Shown here: positions 1-12,948 of the stretch, one piece after another
Layout of the letters: each line of letters begins with the position of its first letter
Numbering within the stretch: the stretch's first letter is position 1
Source: Rhipicephalus microplus
Lineage: Eukaryota; Arthropoda; Arachnida; Ixodida; Ixodidae
Assembly: GCF_043290135.1 (NCBI RefSeq)
Contig: NC_134710.1
Coordinates: 254,152,092-254,216,091 of the forward strand
Direction: 5' to 3'
DNA: 64,000 nt
The notes under the pieces: generated by a model
The model's input: the letters and a program-made list of their open reading frames with translations, nothing else
What the model was told of the DNA's origin: nothing
The model's database searches: none
Program-made: the position numbers and the translations under genes

Positions 1-1470
1 TGCCATGTACTACACACGTGTGTGCGTTTGAGTGATAATAATGTTGAGCAGTTTTTTTTTTACGCCCACCATGCGTTATCCCGTTTGATTGTACCGTATT
101 TGTGTGCATCCAATGCACACAATGGAAGGGTGATGAGCCTAAAAACTCAAAACCGGTTAAATTTTATTTTTTGTCGAAAATTATTCGTGGTCATGTAGTC
201 GTATAATGCAGGTTGCGGCGAAGCGTCGTGGCGAGTGATTCAGCCGTCTTCGCCAGGTTGATTTTAACAAGGCTGTGAGATGAGTGCCTGAGAGAGGTTC
301 ACCTGCGGGTGGAATCTTATTTGAGTTCGGATTCTGACAGTTCTGAGTAATCAGATGCAAACGAAACATGAAAATAAAGAAATCACAAGAACACAGTAAA
401 TATACTCAGTTTCCATGCTCTGGCAGAGGCGTCTGTGAAAAGCACAACACAGCGGTGTACTCAACGTTCTTATATTCATATTATTACTTGCACGGTACAC
501 TGCAAGCCTAAATGAGAGGCACCCGCTTTTGTTTTTTCTCTAAAGTAACCTGGCTCAGTACACTCAAGTTTCAAAGCGCAAATAGCTTGCAACCTTTTTC
601 TGGTGAATAATTTATTGTTCCTGATACTTTTCATTTGATTGATCAAAGCTGACGGTGAGCCAACCACGTCGAAAATTTAGTCTCGTGTGCACTTTACCAC
701 AGTCTAATCTGCCCTATGCAATGATGTTTTAACGTGCATGTTCGCAAACGCTGTTACACCCGTTGCTTCAATTAGATTCATAAAACATCGCACTAGTATC
801 AAATTTATGGGTAAACTTGATTTTAGCACTTACAGATGGAATATAACTTCAGATTATCTTACCTTTGCGCCCACAGTGACGCAGTCACCGTCACTTTTCA
901 GCGAAGGTTCATGGACAAACTCACTAGCCAAGCACCCAACAATTTCTTGGCTTTCAGTTGTTCGTGTGTCACAAAACTGGTCGTATATGCATCAAACAGT
1001 CATTTATGCCTCAGAGTGTCACCTTCGAAACAACTGTGGTGTCAAATGTGGCATCGCTTGTCATTATGAGTGGGTCAACACACATTGTAGAGAGACACTT
1101 TGTCCGTGTATTGCTGTTTAGCATTGGTGTCCAATTTCTCGGCGTACACGCTCAAGCGAGTCTAGCATGCATCGCCCATTGCTGCAGCAGCTTCACAAAT
1201 AGTAAGTCTCGTACATTCTAAATCCTAATAAAGTAAAACAAGAGCAACGTGCCCGCAGTAACTTGTGTGCACCTGTTGGAATCACCGGACTTTACTGTCA
1301 GTATGCCGCTGGCCGCCGCTATGGTGGCCTTCAAAATCGTGGCCACGCGGTTTCCAGCACAGCTGGGGCACTTTTTGCTGCCACGCCCGCCAAGCAGACA
1401 TCACGTGAATACAACCTACTCAAAAAAAAAAGGAAAGAGCACTCAAAGTAACAGGTGCGCATGACGTAAC
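1..1470. other. No recognised feature
   Basis: Mixed-composition DNA with T runs and no frame that resembles a known protein. The short open frames here overlap each other in several phases and lack domain motifs. Nothing is supported as a gene or repeat. Confidence 0.5.
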
Positions 1471-2705
1471 AAATGCGAAGCATTTCTTAGCGAACTACGG
1501 CGACTTTGAGCGTATCTATCTACCTATCTATTAAGCCGCTTACGATTTCCTGGCTGTTTCAATAATGGTGTCAATACCAAAAATTGGTATGTCACTACAT
1601 AACTGTATGACGAGCATAAGTGACTAGTTCTAACATGAAAATTATGACATGTATGCCATGAATGTCATGGTTTCAATTTCATAGTCTTGCTGCTCTTGCG
1701 GTGGTTTCGTTCGCATGACATATCGCAAAACTGGTATGGTATGACATGACTGCATGGCAAACACAAGTGAAAGACCCTAACGTAAAAACCATGACATGCA
1801 TATATTGTGTGCTTTGACAACACGCCACGCTCATGTTGCACTCGCGGTCGTTTCGCTAGCTTCCCATATACCAAATTTGGTATTATGGGACGTACATGAA
1901 TGACGAAAGTGTATGACTGGTGCAAACATGATTAACATAAAATGCGTGTCATGTAAGAGCATGACTACATTCCACGTTCATGATGCGCTCACGGTCATTT
2001 AGCTAGCTTCACATATACCAAGTTTAGTATTACGTGACGCGAACGGACGACAAAGCTAAGTGACACGTCCAGACATGTTAATCGTGACACGCATGCGATG
2101 TAAAATATGACTACATACAAAGCTCATAGTTCGCTCGCGGTCGTTTTGCTAGCTTCACAGATAACAAATTTGGTGTCACGTGTCGTCAATGAACGCTGAA
2201 GGTGTATGATCGGTGCACACATGATAATCATGACACGCGTGTTATGTAATAATTGACCGATATGCGGGGTTTAACGTCCCAAAACCATTATATGATTATG
2301 AGAGACGCCGTAGTTGAGGGCTTCAAAAATTTTGACCACTTGGGTTTTTTTAACATGCACCCAAATCTGAGCACACGGGCCTACAGCATTTCTGCCTCTA
2401 CCGAAAATGCAACCGCCACAGCCGGGATTCGATCCCATGACCTGCGGGTTAGCAGCCGAGTACCTTAGCCACGAGATCACCGTGGCGGGTCCTGTGTGTC
2501 ATGTAGGTACGTGACAACATATTATGCTCATAATGCACTCGTGGCCGTTTCACTAGCTTCACATATACCAAATTTGGTATTACGTGACGTGAATGGATAA
2601 CGGAGATAAATTACACGTCCAAACATGATAATCTTGACATACGTGTCATGTAAAGCAATCTACATACTAAGCTTATAGCGCACTCGTGGCCGTTTCGTTA
2701 GCGCC
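1471..2705 (+). repeat. Left arm of foldback-like element, tandem ~150-bp subrepeats
   Basis: About five degenerate units are visible, marked by the block CTCGCGGTCGTTTCGCTAGC or variants near 1835, 1988, 2131, 2540 and 2685. Each is followed by a CATATACCAAATTTGGTATTACGTGACG-like palindrome region and then a CATGACATGCATGTCATG-like segment. A SINE splits the array at 2252-2489. Confidence 0.65.
2252..2489 (-). mobile_element. tRNA-derived SINE, family A (Ruka-like), inside foldback arm
   Basis: Reading the minus strand gives the tRNA-like head with internal promoter boxes first and the GGGACGTTAAACCCCGCATAT tail last. It is an older copy: the B-box reads GGGATCGAATCC with changes and the tail lacks the ATCA reiterations. 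It sits between two subrepeats of the foldback arm, so it inserted after the arm array formed. Confidence 0.85.
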
Positions 2706-3779
2706 ACATGGTCAAATTACGTGGGTCGGGAAACTTGGAACGAAAAGTGTCGGAAACCTGTTGCCTCAGCCATCAACGCTCAACATCGATTGAAGAGCGA
2801 TAGGTGAGGAGGAGACAAATAACCAAAACTGAAAACTCAATGTGATTTTTTCTACAAAAAGCCATTATTTTATATAATTCATAGTTAACTATAAGCTTAA
2901 TTTGCTGTGCATCTCACACCTGGCAAAATGGTTGATTGTCTCAATTTTTCGTTGAGTGCCGTAAGTCGGGAGGGGCGGGGCGTATTCAGGAAATCTGCTA
3001 TCAGAGCTTGTGTTCAACTCAAGGTGCACGTTGGTTCGGCGCATTGCTAGGTTAACGAGGCATCGCTAATTTTTCCGTGATTGTTTTGTGAATATCTTCA
3101 GTAGTTATGTAGTTCACCTATTTTTATGTGCTGTTTCCTGATGTGACGTTTTAGACAGTGCCTCATGTTTTTTTTTATCAATGGCAGCCAGATGCACCCA
3201 ATCCTACTGTTCATATCCCTCTTTCGCTCTCCCCCATCACCTAGATTTCTCCTGTTCTTTTCGGTCATGGGGAAGAGAGCCCTTCATGCAGTGCCTCAGG
3301 ACGGAAAAATTATAAACTAATATTTGTTCAGTTGTGCACAGATCTGTGGGGCGGCATTTGCATTCCTCGTTATTACAATGTGGGTGGTCACGCTGGCTCT
3401 GTAAGTGATGCGTTGTTTTAGGATATTGTTTCGCCGTTCGTGGCGCTATGCGGGCAACCAATAAGGACGCGTCACTGTGACGCCACTCATTGTTTTTTTT
3501 TTTTCAAAGCTGCTCTCTCGCTGCAGTATTTTTGACGATTGGGCGACGTGAGTTTTTGAACTATTATGCTATTGTGCTCGCGAACAGTTTTCTCACAATG
3601 GCCTCCGTGAAGTTCCTTGTGCATATTGTAAGTACGTCACTTGGTTAGCAAAAAACTTTGCTTCCTCAATTTTTGTTTTTTTCTCTCCCGCATGCAATTA
3701 GGGAGGGACAAGATGTAATAAAATTGCGTATTATTAACGGCACGTAAAAAGCCAGCAGTAAGAAAATTTTCAATTTCGC
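2706..3779. other. Centre of foldback-like element, no gene seen
   Basis: This stretch lies between the inverted arms. It has T-rich tracts and short frames but no transposase motif. It may be the loop of the foldback element or unrelated DNA between two elements. Confidence 0.4.
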
Positions 3780-5678
3780 GTCATGCAGGGCAAATGGGCG
3801 ACGTTTGCACTAGTCATATACCTTCGTCATGCGTTCACGTCCCGTAATACACAATTTCGTATATGTGAAGCTTGCTAAACGACCGCGAGGACACCATGAG
3901 CATGGCGTGTTGTCATGACTTACATGACATGCATGTTATGATTTCCACGTTGGGATATATCACACTTATGTTCGCCATTCGGTCGTGTAACACCGAACCA
4001 GTTCTGCGTAATTCTATGTGAACGAAACCACCGGAAGAGCAGCAAGATCATGAAATGTAAATGATGACACTTATGACATGAATTTCATAAGATTTTCATG
4101 TCTTACTAGTTACTTATGCTCGTCATACCATCATGTTATTACTTAACAATGTTGGTATCGATACCATTATCGGAACGGCCAGGAGAGCAAAAAAAAAAGG
4201 CAGATCCCACGTACAGTGGGAATCGATGATATGCGAAGCACGAATGAGGAAGGTTGATATAGGTCACTTCAAAATCCGCACAACGTTACGAGACGGAGGT
4301 AAGTTATGCCATACTTGATTTTTATGTCATTATTATCATGTTTGAACGTTTCATTTACCTTCCTCATCTATTACCCTCACCTGATATCAACTTTGGTATA
4401 TATGGAGCTAGCGAAACGGCCACGAGCTTGCTATGAGCCTAGCATGTAGTCATGTTTTACATGAGATTCATATCATATTTGGACGTGTAATTTACATAAG
4501 TCGTCATTCACTTCACGTAATACCAAATTTGGTATATGTGGAACCAGTGAAACGGCTGCGAGAACCCGATGAGCGTAGCATGTAGTCATGTTTTGCATGA
4601 AACGCATATTATGATTATCAGGTTTGGATGTGTCATTTGCCTTCGTCGTCTATTCACTTCGCGTGATACCAACTTTGGTACATGTGGAGCTAGCGAAACG
4701 GCGGCGGGCGCGTCACGAAGGGCCCAATATACTTCGACGCATCGTAGACGTGCGCGCTGACTGGGTGCAACGACGCCACGCTAGCGAAACGCGACAGGCG
4801 TGACCAGCGTTTGTTGGCGCGGCCCGGTGGCAACCGGCGTGATATGCGACATGTTGCATTTCGCGCCGACGACGTTACTTAGACACCACCACGTATGCCT
4901 CTCTTCGTGACGGAGGTATGCCGTCTCCGCTCAAACGCACATGCGTCAAAGCAACGCAGCGCGCGCCTGCGAGTATATGGCAGGCAGATCTACAATGGAG
5001 GTCCATGGGCAGATCCATTGATCTCTACTAGGGCGATGTCGGCGCCTGGCTTGCCGTTGCCCGCGTGACGCATGAAACGAACGCCGTCGTGCACGCGCAC
5101 CGGGTCATGTCGGAGTGTTTAGGCACCTTGAGTGTGACATGTTGCCATGTTCTTACATGACACGCATCATGATTATCATGTTCGCACTAGTCACATACCT
5201 TCGTCATTCATTCGTGTGATGTCATTCATCCATTCATGCCAAATTTGGCATATGTGAAGCTAGCGAATCGGCCCCGAACGCATCATAATAGAGAAATGGC
5301 CGCGAGCGCATCATGTGCGTAGCGTGTAGTCATATTTTTACATGACACGCATTTCATGATTTTTGTGTTAGGATCTGTCGCATGTGTTCGCCATGCAGTC
5401 ATGTCATACCATACCAGTTTTGCAACATGTCATGGGAATGAAACCACCGCAAGAGCAGCAAGATTGTGAAATGTAAATCATGACAATCATGACATACATA
5501 ATTTTCATGTTATGGCTAGTCTGTTATGTTCGTCATACAGTCAAGTTATGTCATACCAAGTTTGGCATTGATACCATTATCCTAAAGGCCAGGAGAGCCA
5601 AAAGTCGTAAGCGGCTAGGCAGATAGTAGATAGATACGCTCAAAGTCGCTGAAGCTCGCCAAGAAATGCCTCGCATTT
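3780..5678 (-). repeat. Right arm of foldback-like element
   Basis: In reverse complement this arm repeats the left-arm order: end hairpin, GACTTTGAGCGTATCTATC, a CTTGCTGCTCTTGCGGTGGTT block, a GGTATGGTATGACATGACTG block, then the ~150-bp palindrome units. The outer-end block occurs twice (about 3830-4190 and 5400-5678), which suggests duplication or a second nested copy. A GC-rich segment at about 4703-5120 interrupts the subrepeats. Confidence 0.6.
4703..5120. mobile_element. GC-rich insertion in foldback right arm, class unknown
   Basis: Composition changes abruptly to GC-rich, and the CAAATTTGG subrepeats stop and then resume after about 5120. It lacks a coding frame and obvious terminal inverted repeats. 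It is probably another short repeat that landed in the arm, but the exact borders and class are not clear. Confidence 0.35.
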
Positions 5679-5692
5679 AAAAGTCGTAGGAG

Positions 5693-6010
<318 letters not shown>

Positions 6011-7525
6011 ATTACATAAATGAAACAGCCTTAGAAGAGGAACCAGGAAAGTGCATATCGTGCAGAAGCTTTCCTTTCTCGGTTATTTTTTCCTGACACA
6101 AAAAAAAAGACGTCTAGTTGTGGTCATCGACCTAGGGTAATTGTACGAAAACATGAAGCCCTGTTTTCTTGCCTCTACTACGTCATTCGCTTTGCGCTAC
6201 GAACTAAGAAGAGCAACTCGTTCTCAGTATAGAGCATTTTGGGGGTATTCCCAAGGTGACGCTTGCCTATGCCAGCTTACCGGAAGCTGCGTTGCGGAGG
6301 GCGATACCGGCTGTTCTCTGGCACGCATGTATACGCACGTGCACGCTCGCAAACACACACTCCATAACTCCTCCAACTAGCAGCGCCGCTTTCGATCTTT
6401 CCGAAGTACGCTGATCAGTCTCGGTAAAGAAGGGAACGGCACAACGAAACAAATGAAAACGAAAATGAGGAGAGCGAAGAGTGGCCAGCAACACAGCTCG
6501 CGAAGGCGCCTGTTGCCGCTGGCGGGTCGAAACACAACAGCGGCAACGCGCGAGCCAAGCTCTGGAGCGCCGCCATGTGGCACGTAACGTTTTCGAGTGC
6601 GGCCGACTCTGCGGATCGATCTCGGTCACGTCACCGTTCTGTATTATTCCTGCCGAATCTTTCAACGTCGCGCCCACCAGAGAAACAGCTATCGATGCCC
6701 GCACACAAATGATGTATCGATGTACGCTGGCACAAATGATGTCACGTGGAATCTTTCGACACGTCGTGGCTAAGATCGATCGGGGACACCTTGCGACACG
6801 CGACTCGAGTTTCTCGCCTACTTTCTCTCTTTCACCCCTCCCCTTTCTCTCTCTTCCTGTTGTTCGTCTCCGTCTCATGCCGAGCGAGAGCGGGTCTTTT
6901 GTGTGGCGCCTTTGCTCTTGCGGCTGTCGTGAACAGGTACTCCGGCACCATTTAGAGCGTCACCTTCATTCGCCTCGTCTGATCCGCCCACCTTCACGCT
7001 CCTACTTCTTTTTTTTTTTTTGTTTTCTTTAGACTCAATTTCATTCCATCCAACAGTTTATTCTTTTTTTTTACTACTGAAATATCCATACCTGTTGTCG
7101 CATTTTTTTTTCTCGCTGTTATCAGGACAAATAGTTTCCCTACTTCTCAATTTTTTTTTATCCTCAGTGTTTTTCTTTATATTTTTTCCAGAAAAAATGG
7201 TGGGAAACGGTAAGAAACACCTCGCGTTGGTCGAAGTGTTTTCACTTTATCGCAGGCACGTGTCAGAAAAGAAGGATGTTCCGACAGTGGATATTTTTAC
7301 ATAACTCTCTGCCTTCTCAATGTCGCTGGCCGAAGCAGCAGACGTAACAACATGACGCGATAAAAGACTAAAGGTACACAAAATGCGGAGCAGAGCAAAC
7401 ATCTCAAAAAAGCGCCTATATCAATCGTCAATTTGTAAAAGGGCGGAACTTTTTTCACGCGCCACAGTGGTAAGTATTTTTTATACATATTTGCCCAGAA
7501 GTCCTCGTCACGCACACAATGGGAG
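6011..7525. other. Unassigned DNA with pyrimidine-rich tract
   Basis: Several overlapping frames occur on both strands between 6260 and 7030, but none shows a recognisable domain and they overlap antiparallel. 7005-7195 is strongly T/C-rich on the plus strand. Nothing is supported as a gene. Confidence 0.4.
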
Positions 7526-7613
7526 CGAAATAAAAAATTCGCAGCATATCCACGGAGTGAATGATGATGAGCGGGGCGAAGCTTCGGAGGATTTCATCAG
7601 TAAACCATGAATC

Positions 7614-7703
<90 letters not shown>

Positions 7704-7704
7704 G
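7526..7704 (+). repeat. Dispersed repeat end plus (TCTG)n microsatellite
   Basis: The segment GCAGCATATCCACGGAGTGA through ATGATGATGAGCGGGGCGAA and TAAACCATGAATC is followed by about 90 bp of pure TCTG (7614-7704). A second copy of the same segment without the long TCTG array is found at 54223-54300, so this is the end of a dispersed repeat rather than unique sequence. Confidence 0.75.
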
Positions 7705-10390
7705 GATATGCTGTGCTGGTTACGCGGGAGGAATGGACTGCCCTAGATCATAAGGACCTTCGACTCTAAAAGAAAGCTGCTCGGTGGATGTTCACTTTCA
7801 CAAGCTTCGTGCGTATTTTTTCAGAGCACTTTTTTACACATGGCGGCTCTTTTTTGTGTGTGTTTATGATCGAAAGAATCGTTGGTATGCAGTAGCTCTT
7901 TTTTTCTTCAATTTAGTAACATGAAGAGCCGCTAGCCACTCCGCCCATCGCCGTGGGATTTATCTGCGTGGTCTTTACGGCGTATATTAGCCGAATTTCT
8001 TCGATTTATTTATTTATTCTCCTTATACGTACAGAATCGTCATAGCTATGGCCAGCGCTAGACATCTCTCACTGCACCCGTCGCTACAACTGCTACCTTC
8101 AGTCGTTCTCTCTTGACTCAATGCTGCTCTCTGGCGTACTGCGTGGGTAGCTCACGAAGCCAGCTATGAAAGCATACCTTACCTTCATTGTGGTGGCTGA
8201 CACTGCTCCGTGAACCATCTGCACAGGCGCTGACACTATCAACCACCATTTGTGCCGCTGCGCTCACCTTAACACGTAGGCACAATCGCTCTCTTATGCA
8301 CTATAACTATTGGATGACCGAGATTTGTCTAGAGACGATAGCATAATATCCTAGATGAAAACCTTATTGTTAAGATTACGAGCCTATCTCACTGCTTTAG
8401 CAAACGGCATTTTCCTTGCGTACAACGTTTTATTTGTCTCTTTTTGTGTTTATCAGCAAAAAGGAGCCATAATAAGTACAATCTGTTTCCTAAAACTACC
8501 CACTGCGTCAGGCTTTCAATAACGCCAACGTGAAGGTAAGGGGGAGAAGGCATGAATTTGTGATGTCATCAATTCAAAACTAGTGCGCTGCCTACCAGAA
8601 TATGTTGCTCGGCTGGTTGGTTCATCCTTGCAGGGTATTTACACGCGCGCACTCTACATGGCACGAAGAGAGACAATGGGCAAGCGCTGCTCTCAGCTTG
8701 GAGCAGAAGACGAAGCCTGGAAGAAGTGAGCGTGGACGTCCCCGACTGTATTTGTCCCGTCCTACACTTATAGTTAATTGGTGCAGTATCGATTGTCATT
8801 ACTGCACGGGCGTTTCAAGTTTTAAAATGTCAAATGGAGGATAGCATTCATAAAACAAGCACTTTTATGGACGCACAGTTGTGACGCGCTATATTAGTTT
8901 TTAAAGTGTTTTCTGTAAATTCAGCACATGCAGCGGTAACTGTGACACATCATCCTGCAGAAGTTTTGTTTTTAATTATTTTTTGCTAAGCATGCAGTGT
9001 GCTCGATTAGTCGTGTTCTATATAATCTTGCCCAATTACACTGCAAGGTAATCCGTGATGACTTCGTCAATGTGTGATGAACGAAACTGCTAACTTTTGC
9101 GCTTGAAATGCCATATAGCTTTGCCAGTCATACACACCAAGCGATACCTCAAAGAACTGTTTTCAACAAGGTATTATCTTCTTTGATGATGTTCGATTGT
9201 GAGCGCCAGCAATAATTTTTATTTCGCGCAGCAGAGTGCCCAGCAATCACCTTGTAGAGATTTAAAAATAAGACTTCAAAGATTTGAACATCCACGTTAG
9301 AACGGGGTTCGTTTGAGGACTGCTGTCGGAGTCTGCTTGCTTCGATGTATAGAAGAACGGAACCTGGCTGTCGTAATAAGGCTGTTTTTTTTTTTTTTGC
9401 GCAGAACAATATAATCGCCGTAGTTCTTTAGTAATCACTTGTAGCAATTTAGGCAATGTAGAATGGACATGGAGTAGCAGGTAGACCACGTTTCGAGGCT
9501 CCCTACCCGATCCACATAGGCGTACGCACGAGAGGTGCAGGGGGGGGGGGGTAAGAGTGGGGGGGGGCGAGATATCAGCCCCATACATTGACTGAATAAG
9601 GAGAAGGGCACGAAGTCATTTCCGTACATTGGCACGCTGCGACGAACCTTCACGCCCCGCCCACTGAAGGGGAGCCTGCAGCGCACGCTTATGGGAATCC
9701 ACCCGTAAACCCTCACTGCTAGACACTGTCCAGATTCTAATGAATTCTCTCTTTCTCTCACTATTTTATAGGTACAGAAAGTTAATGATATTTTTACGGT
9801 TACGGACACTTGATGGTCAGTTAATGGCTATCTCGTTTGCATCAGGTTTTCAAGTCGGGAAAGACAACGCCCAGCCAATCACGCGACTGTCTAATGAAAT
9901 TCTAAGACGCTGTTTAATTAAGTACAGTTGCATATCAAATTTTACTCTTGTTGACAATCCAGGTGGGGCAAAACACAGGTGGAGCTCCAAATTAGCAAAG
10001 CCTATCATGGAACCTAACAAAGCTGACGAATATGGGCGAGAACACATTTTTATAATTACAAATCATTTCAGTTGCGAATAGTTCCTATATTCCAAAAAGC
10101 AATGAAGTTTGATTCCTGAGATGCGTCTAGTTTTTACTTGCTGCCTTCCAAAATTTGGTGGCGAATGCGCTGAATTTTTTCGCACACATTTTCTGTACAA
10201 AAGAGCTTTTTTCGTTCATATGCTTCCACGAACAGTAGATGTACCCTCACTCACGCGATTTTCGCAATAACAAGTTAGGAGAAGGCCTATTAAGTATCAT
10301 TTAATAAAGAGACTCTTTATATAGAAAGTCTAAAAGGTGAGCTGACAAGAAAAATTTAAAAATAAAACCATCTTAGTGCAGCTACCACGT
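7705..10390. other. Unassigned DNA
   Basis: No domain-bearing frame was seen. Two G runs occur at 9540-9551 and 9559-9567. A plus-strand frame at 9740-10081 has no recognisable motif. The last ~300 bp lie downstream of the minus-strand IL-17-like gene. Confidence 0.4.
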
Positions 10391-10396
10391 TTTATT
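10391..10396 (-). promoter_or_regulatory. Polyadenylation signal AATAAA of the IL-17-like gene
   Basis: Plus-strand TTTATT gives AATAAA on the minus strand about 53 bp downstream of the stop codon of the gene ending at 10449. The distance suits a short 3' UTR. Confidence 0.6.
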
Positions 10397-10448
10397 GATC
10401 TCTGTTCTCCCTGTATGCTGTGATCGACGAGCAGCAGCGGTCCCTTTT

Positions 10449-11117
10449 TCAGGGGCGGCGGCCACGTGACTTGCGGCCAACGTAAGCGCAGACGCACGCC
10501 ACGGGCATATCCTCCACCTTGTCTACGTAGACCCTACCAACGCGGCGCATCACGGTCATCGGTCGGTTGACCTCCAAGCAACGGTAGCCCCTCCGCTTGC
10601 TGCAAGTGCTGCCGGGGCACATGCAGCGCACGGTGGTCACCAGCCTAGGCAGTCGGCGCCGGTCGAAGCTGGTCAGGAAGCGGAACGGACATGTTGAGCG
10701 GTCCTGCACCGCCGGACTTGTCTCCAGCGGCAGGCAACCGCGCTCGTGCAGCGTCAACTTGTCATCCAAATCTTCTCTGTCCGCCAACGGAGGCACCGGC
10801 AGAAGTGGTAGTGATGTTGGCGGCATCGTTGTTATGCGGTTGTTGCGGTTGGCACGCGATAGCACCGCTTTCACCTTGCGCAAAACGCTGCGACTGGTCT
10901 TACCCGGCCACATCGAAGACTTCCTTGCGGTCGCGCGTTGACGTTCAACCGTCTGGAAACCGAGACCAGAGGGACGCCTTTTATTCCTGCGGCGATCCTG
11001 TTTGGTGCACTCCTCAGGCGGCTCTGAGTAGTGGCGAGCTGGCACCGAATCTGGTGGGATGTCAGGACTAGACACATTGTCCGTGGATTTCTGTGGAGGT
11101 AGCTGATGTACGCTGAC
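10449..11117 (-). CDS. IL-17-like cytokine, exon 2 (cystine-knot domain)
   Basis: The last exon encodes 222 residues and a stop. A pyrimidine-rich acceptor ending GCTTTGCAG precedes the first codon GTC in phase 0, matching the phase of exon 1. Residues 42-48 of this exon (RRRNKRR) are a dibasic, furin-like processing site, so the mature chain may begin there. Near residues 139-215 the pattern is that of the IL-17 family: RSTCPFRF, an aspartate then RLPRL, RCMC, a further C, EVNRPMTVMRR and the closing MPVACVC. IL-17 proteins are secreted dimeric cytokines that act through IL-17 receptors; that this protein does so is inference. Alternatives are another cystine-knot growth factor such as a Spaetzle or neurotrophin type, but the paired C-x-C motifs and VACVC end favour IL-17. 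Confidence 0.72.
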   Translation of the reverse strand, partial: VSVHQLPPQKSTDNVSSPDIPPDSVPARHYSEPPEECTKQDRRRNKRRPSGLGFQTVERQRATARKSSMWPGKTSRSVLRKVKAVLSRANRNNRITTMPPTSLPLLPVPPLADREDLDDKLTLHERGCLPLETSPAVQDRSTCPFRFLTSFDRRRLPRLVTTVRCMCPGSTCSKRRGYRCLEVNRPMTVMRRVGRVYVDKVEDMPVACVCAYVGRKSRGRRP

Positions 11118-12948
11118 CTGCAAAGCGGGACATCTCAATCGTGTTGACCAGTAAAGATCTATTGGCAAATGAATGAGTTGCAGTCATGTCGAGCTAAGTA
11201 ACACATCTGGCTAGAGATTTTAACTTGACGAATACAGTGACGCCTGCACTGTGATTGATGTCAAGAATATCATGGCTTGCAGTTTTGATCAGCCGGTATT
11301 CTTTCGCGAGCACTGAAATCTTTGAGCAAGAGCGCTTTTTATTGATCAACCAAGTACAGGGCAGCAATTAAGAAACAAACAAACAAACAAGTATAGTTGT
11401 TATCAATGCCTAAGCTCTACGAAACATCAAACTTACCTAAAAGATTCCAACTCCCGTTGACTAGAATGAACCAATTGGCCAGATTTTAGTATGGAAGTCA
11501 TTGTGTGAGCCGCACTTGTCTAACAATCACCTAAGGGGTCAAATAATATTTTTTTCTTCAGCCAGAAAATCAATGAAGGCCTTATTGAACTTTTTGCGTG
11601 GTAGTGGCCTATTGAATAGGCTATAGCACCCCAGCTCACTTTTTTTTGCGCGTCTATTTCACTCTAGCTTTCTTTCCCATCTTTCTTCCCCTTTCTCCCT
11701 TTCCTTCGCGCAGGGTAGCAAACCAGATGCTCCAATCTCTTTTAACCTTCCTGCCTTTTCCTCGTTTATTCTCTCTCTTATAAGTCCTGACTTTCTACGT
11801 GGCTTTCCACGGCCCACCGTAAAGAGATACGGGAAATCTCATTGGTAATTACTACGCTCTCTGCTGAGAGTCTTGAGACTCAAAAAAGAGCGCATCTTGT
11901 TAAGGAAGGTTGTATACGTGTAATATCAGGATTCACCGAAAAGAGTCACACTATCTGTCTTTTTTAATGTCTGAGAAAAGGGTTTCAAAATGCCTTTCTA
12001 AACATTATTACAGCGTCGTTAGAATAACTTGTTCTTTGGCGTTTAAGTTTGCTTAACATGTTCGTCCCGGTGCAAAGTTTGAAACAGCTCCAGGATTGCC
12101 ATGCTATACACTATAGTTCATTCACTCTAGTTCTTCCATTTCGTTAGTTGCTTGGTGTTCTGAGTGCATTCAAACCGAATTTGTTAGTATATTGCGTGGT
12201 TACAACATGTTTTTTTGTAATTTGAATTCATAGGTTTGCATGTTGCTCCTAAATTTCTTACCCTCATATATACTCTTAAATATGAAACGAAACCCCAATT
12301 TAAACATTCTGCGCTTTGAAGATCAGTTGCCTGGGTAAAATAAATTCAGATCTTATATGGCATACTCTTGTGGCATCATGGCATGTTCTTGTGGCATCCA
12401 TCCTGTGAAATTCAGCCTACCAAAAAGTTACGAATCAGTGCATACAAAAGGGCAGCAAATCTCCCCAAAAATGTAAGAGATAACCGCTTTGTAAAGAAAT
12501 TGAAAGCGTGGGCGTCAAAGACTACGTTGGGGATTACATGGAAGCTTTTCTCTAAAGAAGGCAGCGGTCTATACAAAGAACTCCTTGGTTCACGCAAGTT
12601 TACAAACGTGACGCCGATCCATTAGAGGCTTTCCTCTCTTGTCGTAGCTGCCAAGCACGCACTGCCCCGTTCGTCTTCACTATAGCATCACTACAACTTA
12701 CATGACTAGAAACGTTTTGCGCTCCGATGGTATAATTTTGCTCAGAGAAAGGCATGCGCTACCATTGTCTTACTCACGAATGTAAAGGCGTTATCATTTG
12801 CGACCGAATAAGGACATGCCTTTATTGAAAGGAGGAAAAAAGAGCCTCCCGCGAAATTATACTGCAAAATGACGACAAGGCAATGACCTCACATAAGAGA
12901 ACTGCCCCATCGTTGAGATTGTTTGCTATTGTACACTGCTATTCTCAC
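11118..12948 (-). other. Predicted intron of the IL-17-like gene, with LINE 3' remnant
   Basis: The 1831-bp gap has GT and AG borders on the minus strand. It contains a plus-strand stretch at about 11640-11790 (pyrimidine-rich, then CAGGGTAGCAAACCAGATGC and further CT-rich sequence). This resembles the 3' end of the LINE at 61390-61600. A frame at 12368-12625 has no recognisable motif. Confidence 0.5.

Larger units (their letters stand above)
1471..5678. mobile_element. Foldback-like element with long inverted arms made of subrepeats
   Basis: The left arm (1471-2705) reads as the reverse complement of the right arm (about 3780-5678). Both outer ends begin with a short hairpin, AAATGCGAAGCATTT on the left and AAATGCCTCGCATTT on the right, followed by a conserved GACTTTGAGCGTATCTATC stretch. 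Inside, ~150-bp units repeat around a TACCAAATTTGGTA-type palindrome and a CTCGCGGTCGTTTCGCTAGC-type block. Long inverted repeats built from direct subrepeats are the hallmark of foldback elements. No transposase frame is visible, so it would be non-autonomous. No clear target-site duplication was found. The right arm appears to contain an extra outer-end copy (about 3830-4190), so more than one element may have merged here. Confidence 0.6.

Noticed and set aside
6267..7032. Overlapping frames of about 200 residues on opposite strands
   Set aside because: Antiparallel overlap, no domain, basic composition typical of chance frames in GC-rich DNA.
7614..7704. CRISPR-like periodic repeat
   Set aside because: A 4-bp TCTG microsatellite without spacers.
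10597..11071. Plus-strand frames opposite the IL-17-like exon
   Set aside because: Shadows of the minus-strand coding exon; no motif of their own.
12368..12625. Lysine-rich frame inside the predicted intron
   Set aside because: No domain, no splice context that joins it in phase; probably chance or a transposon remnant.
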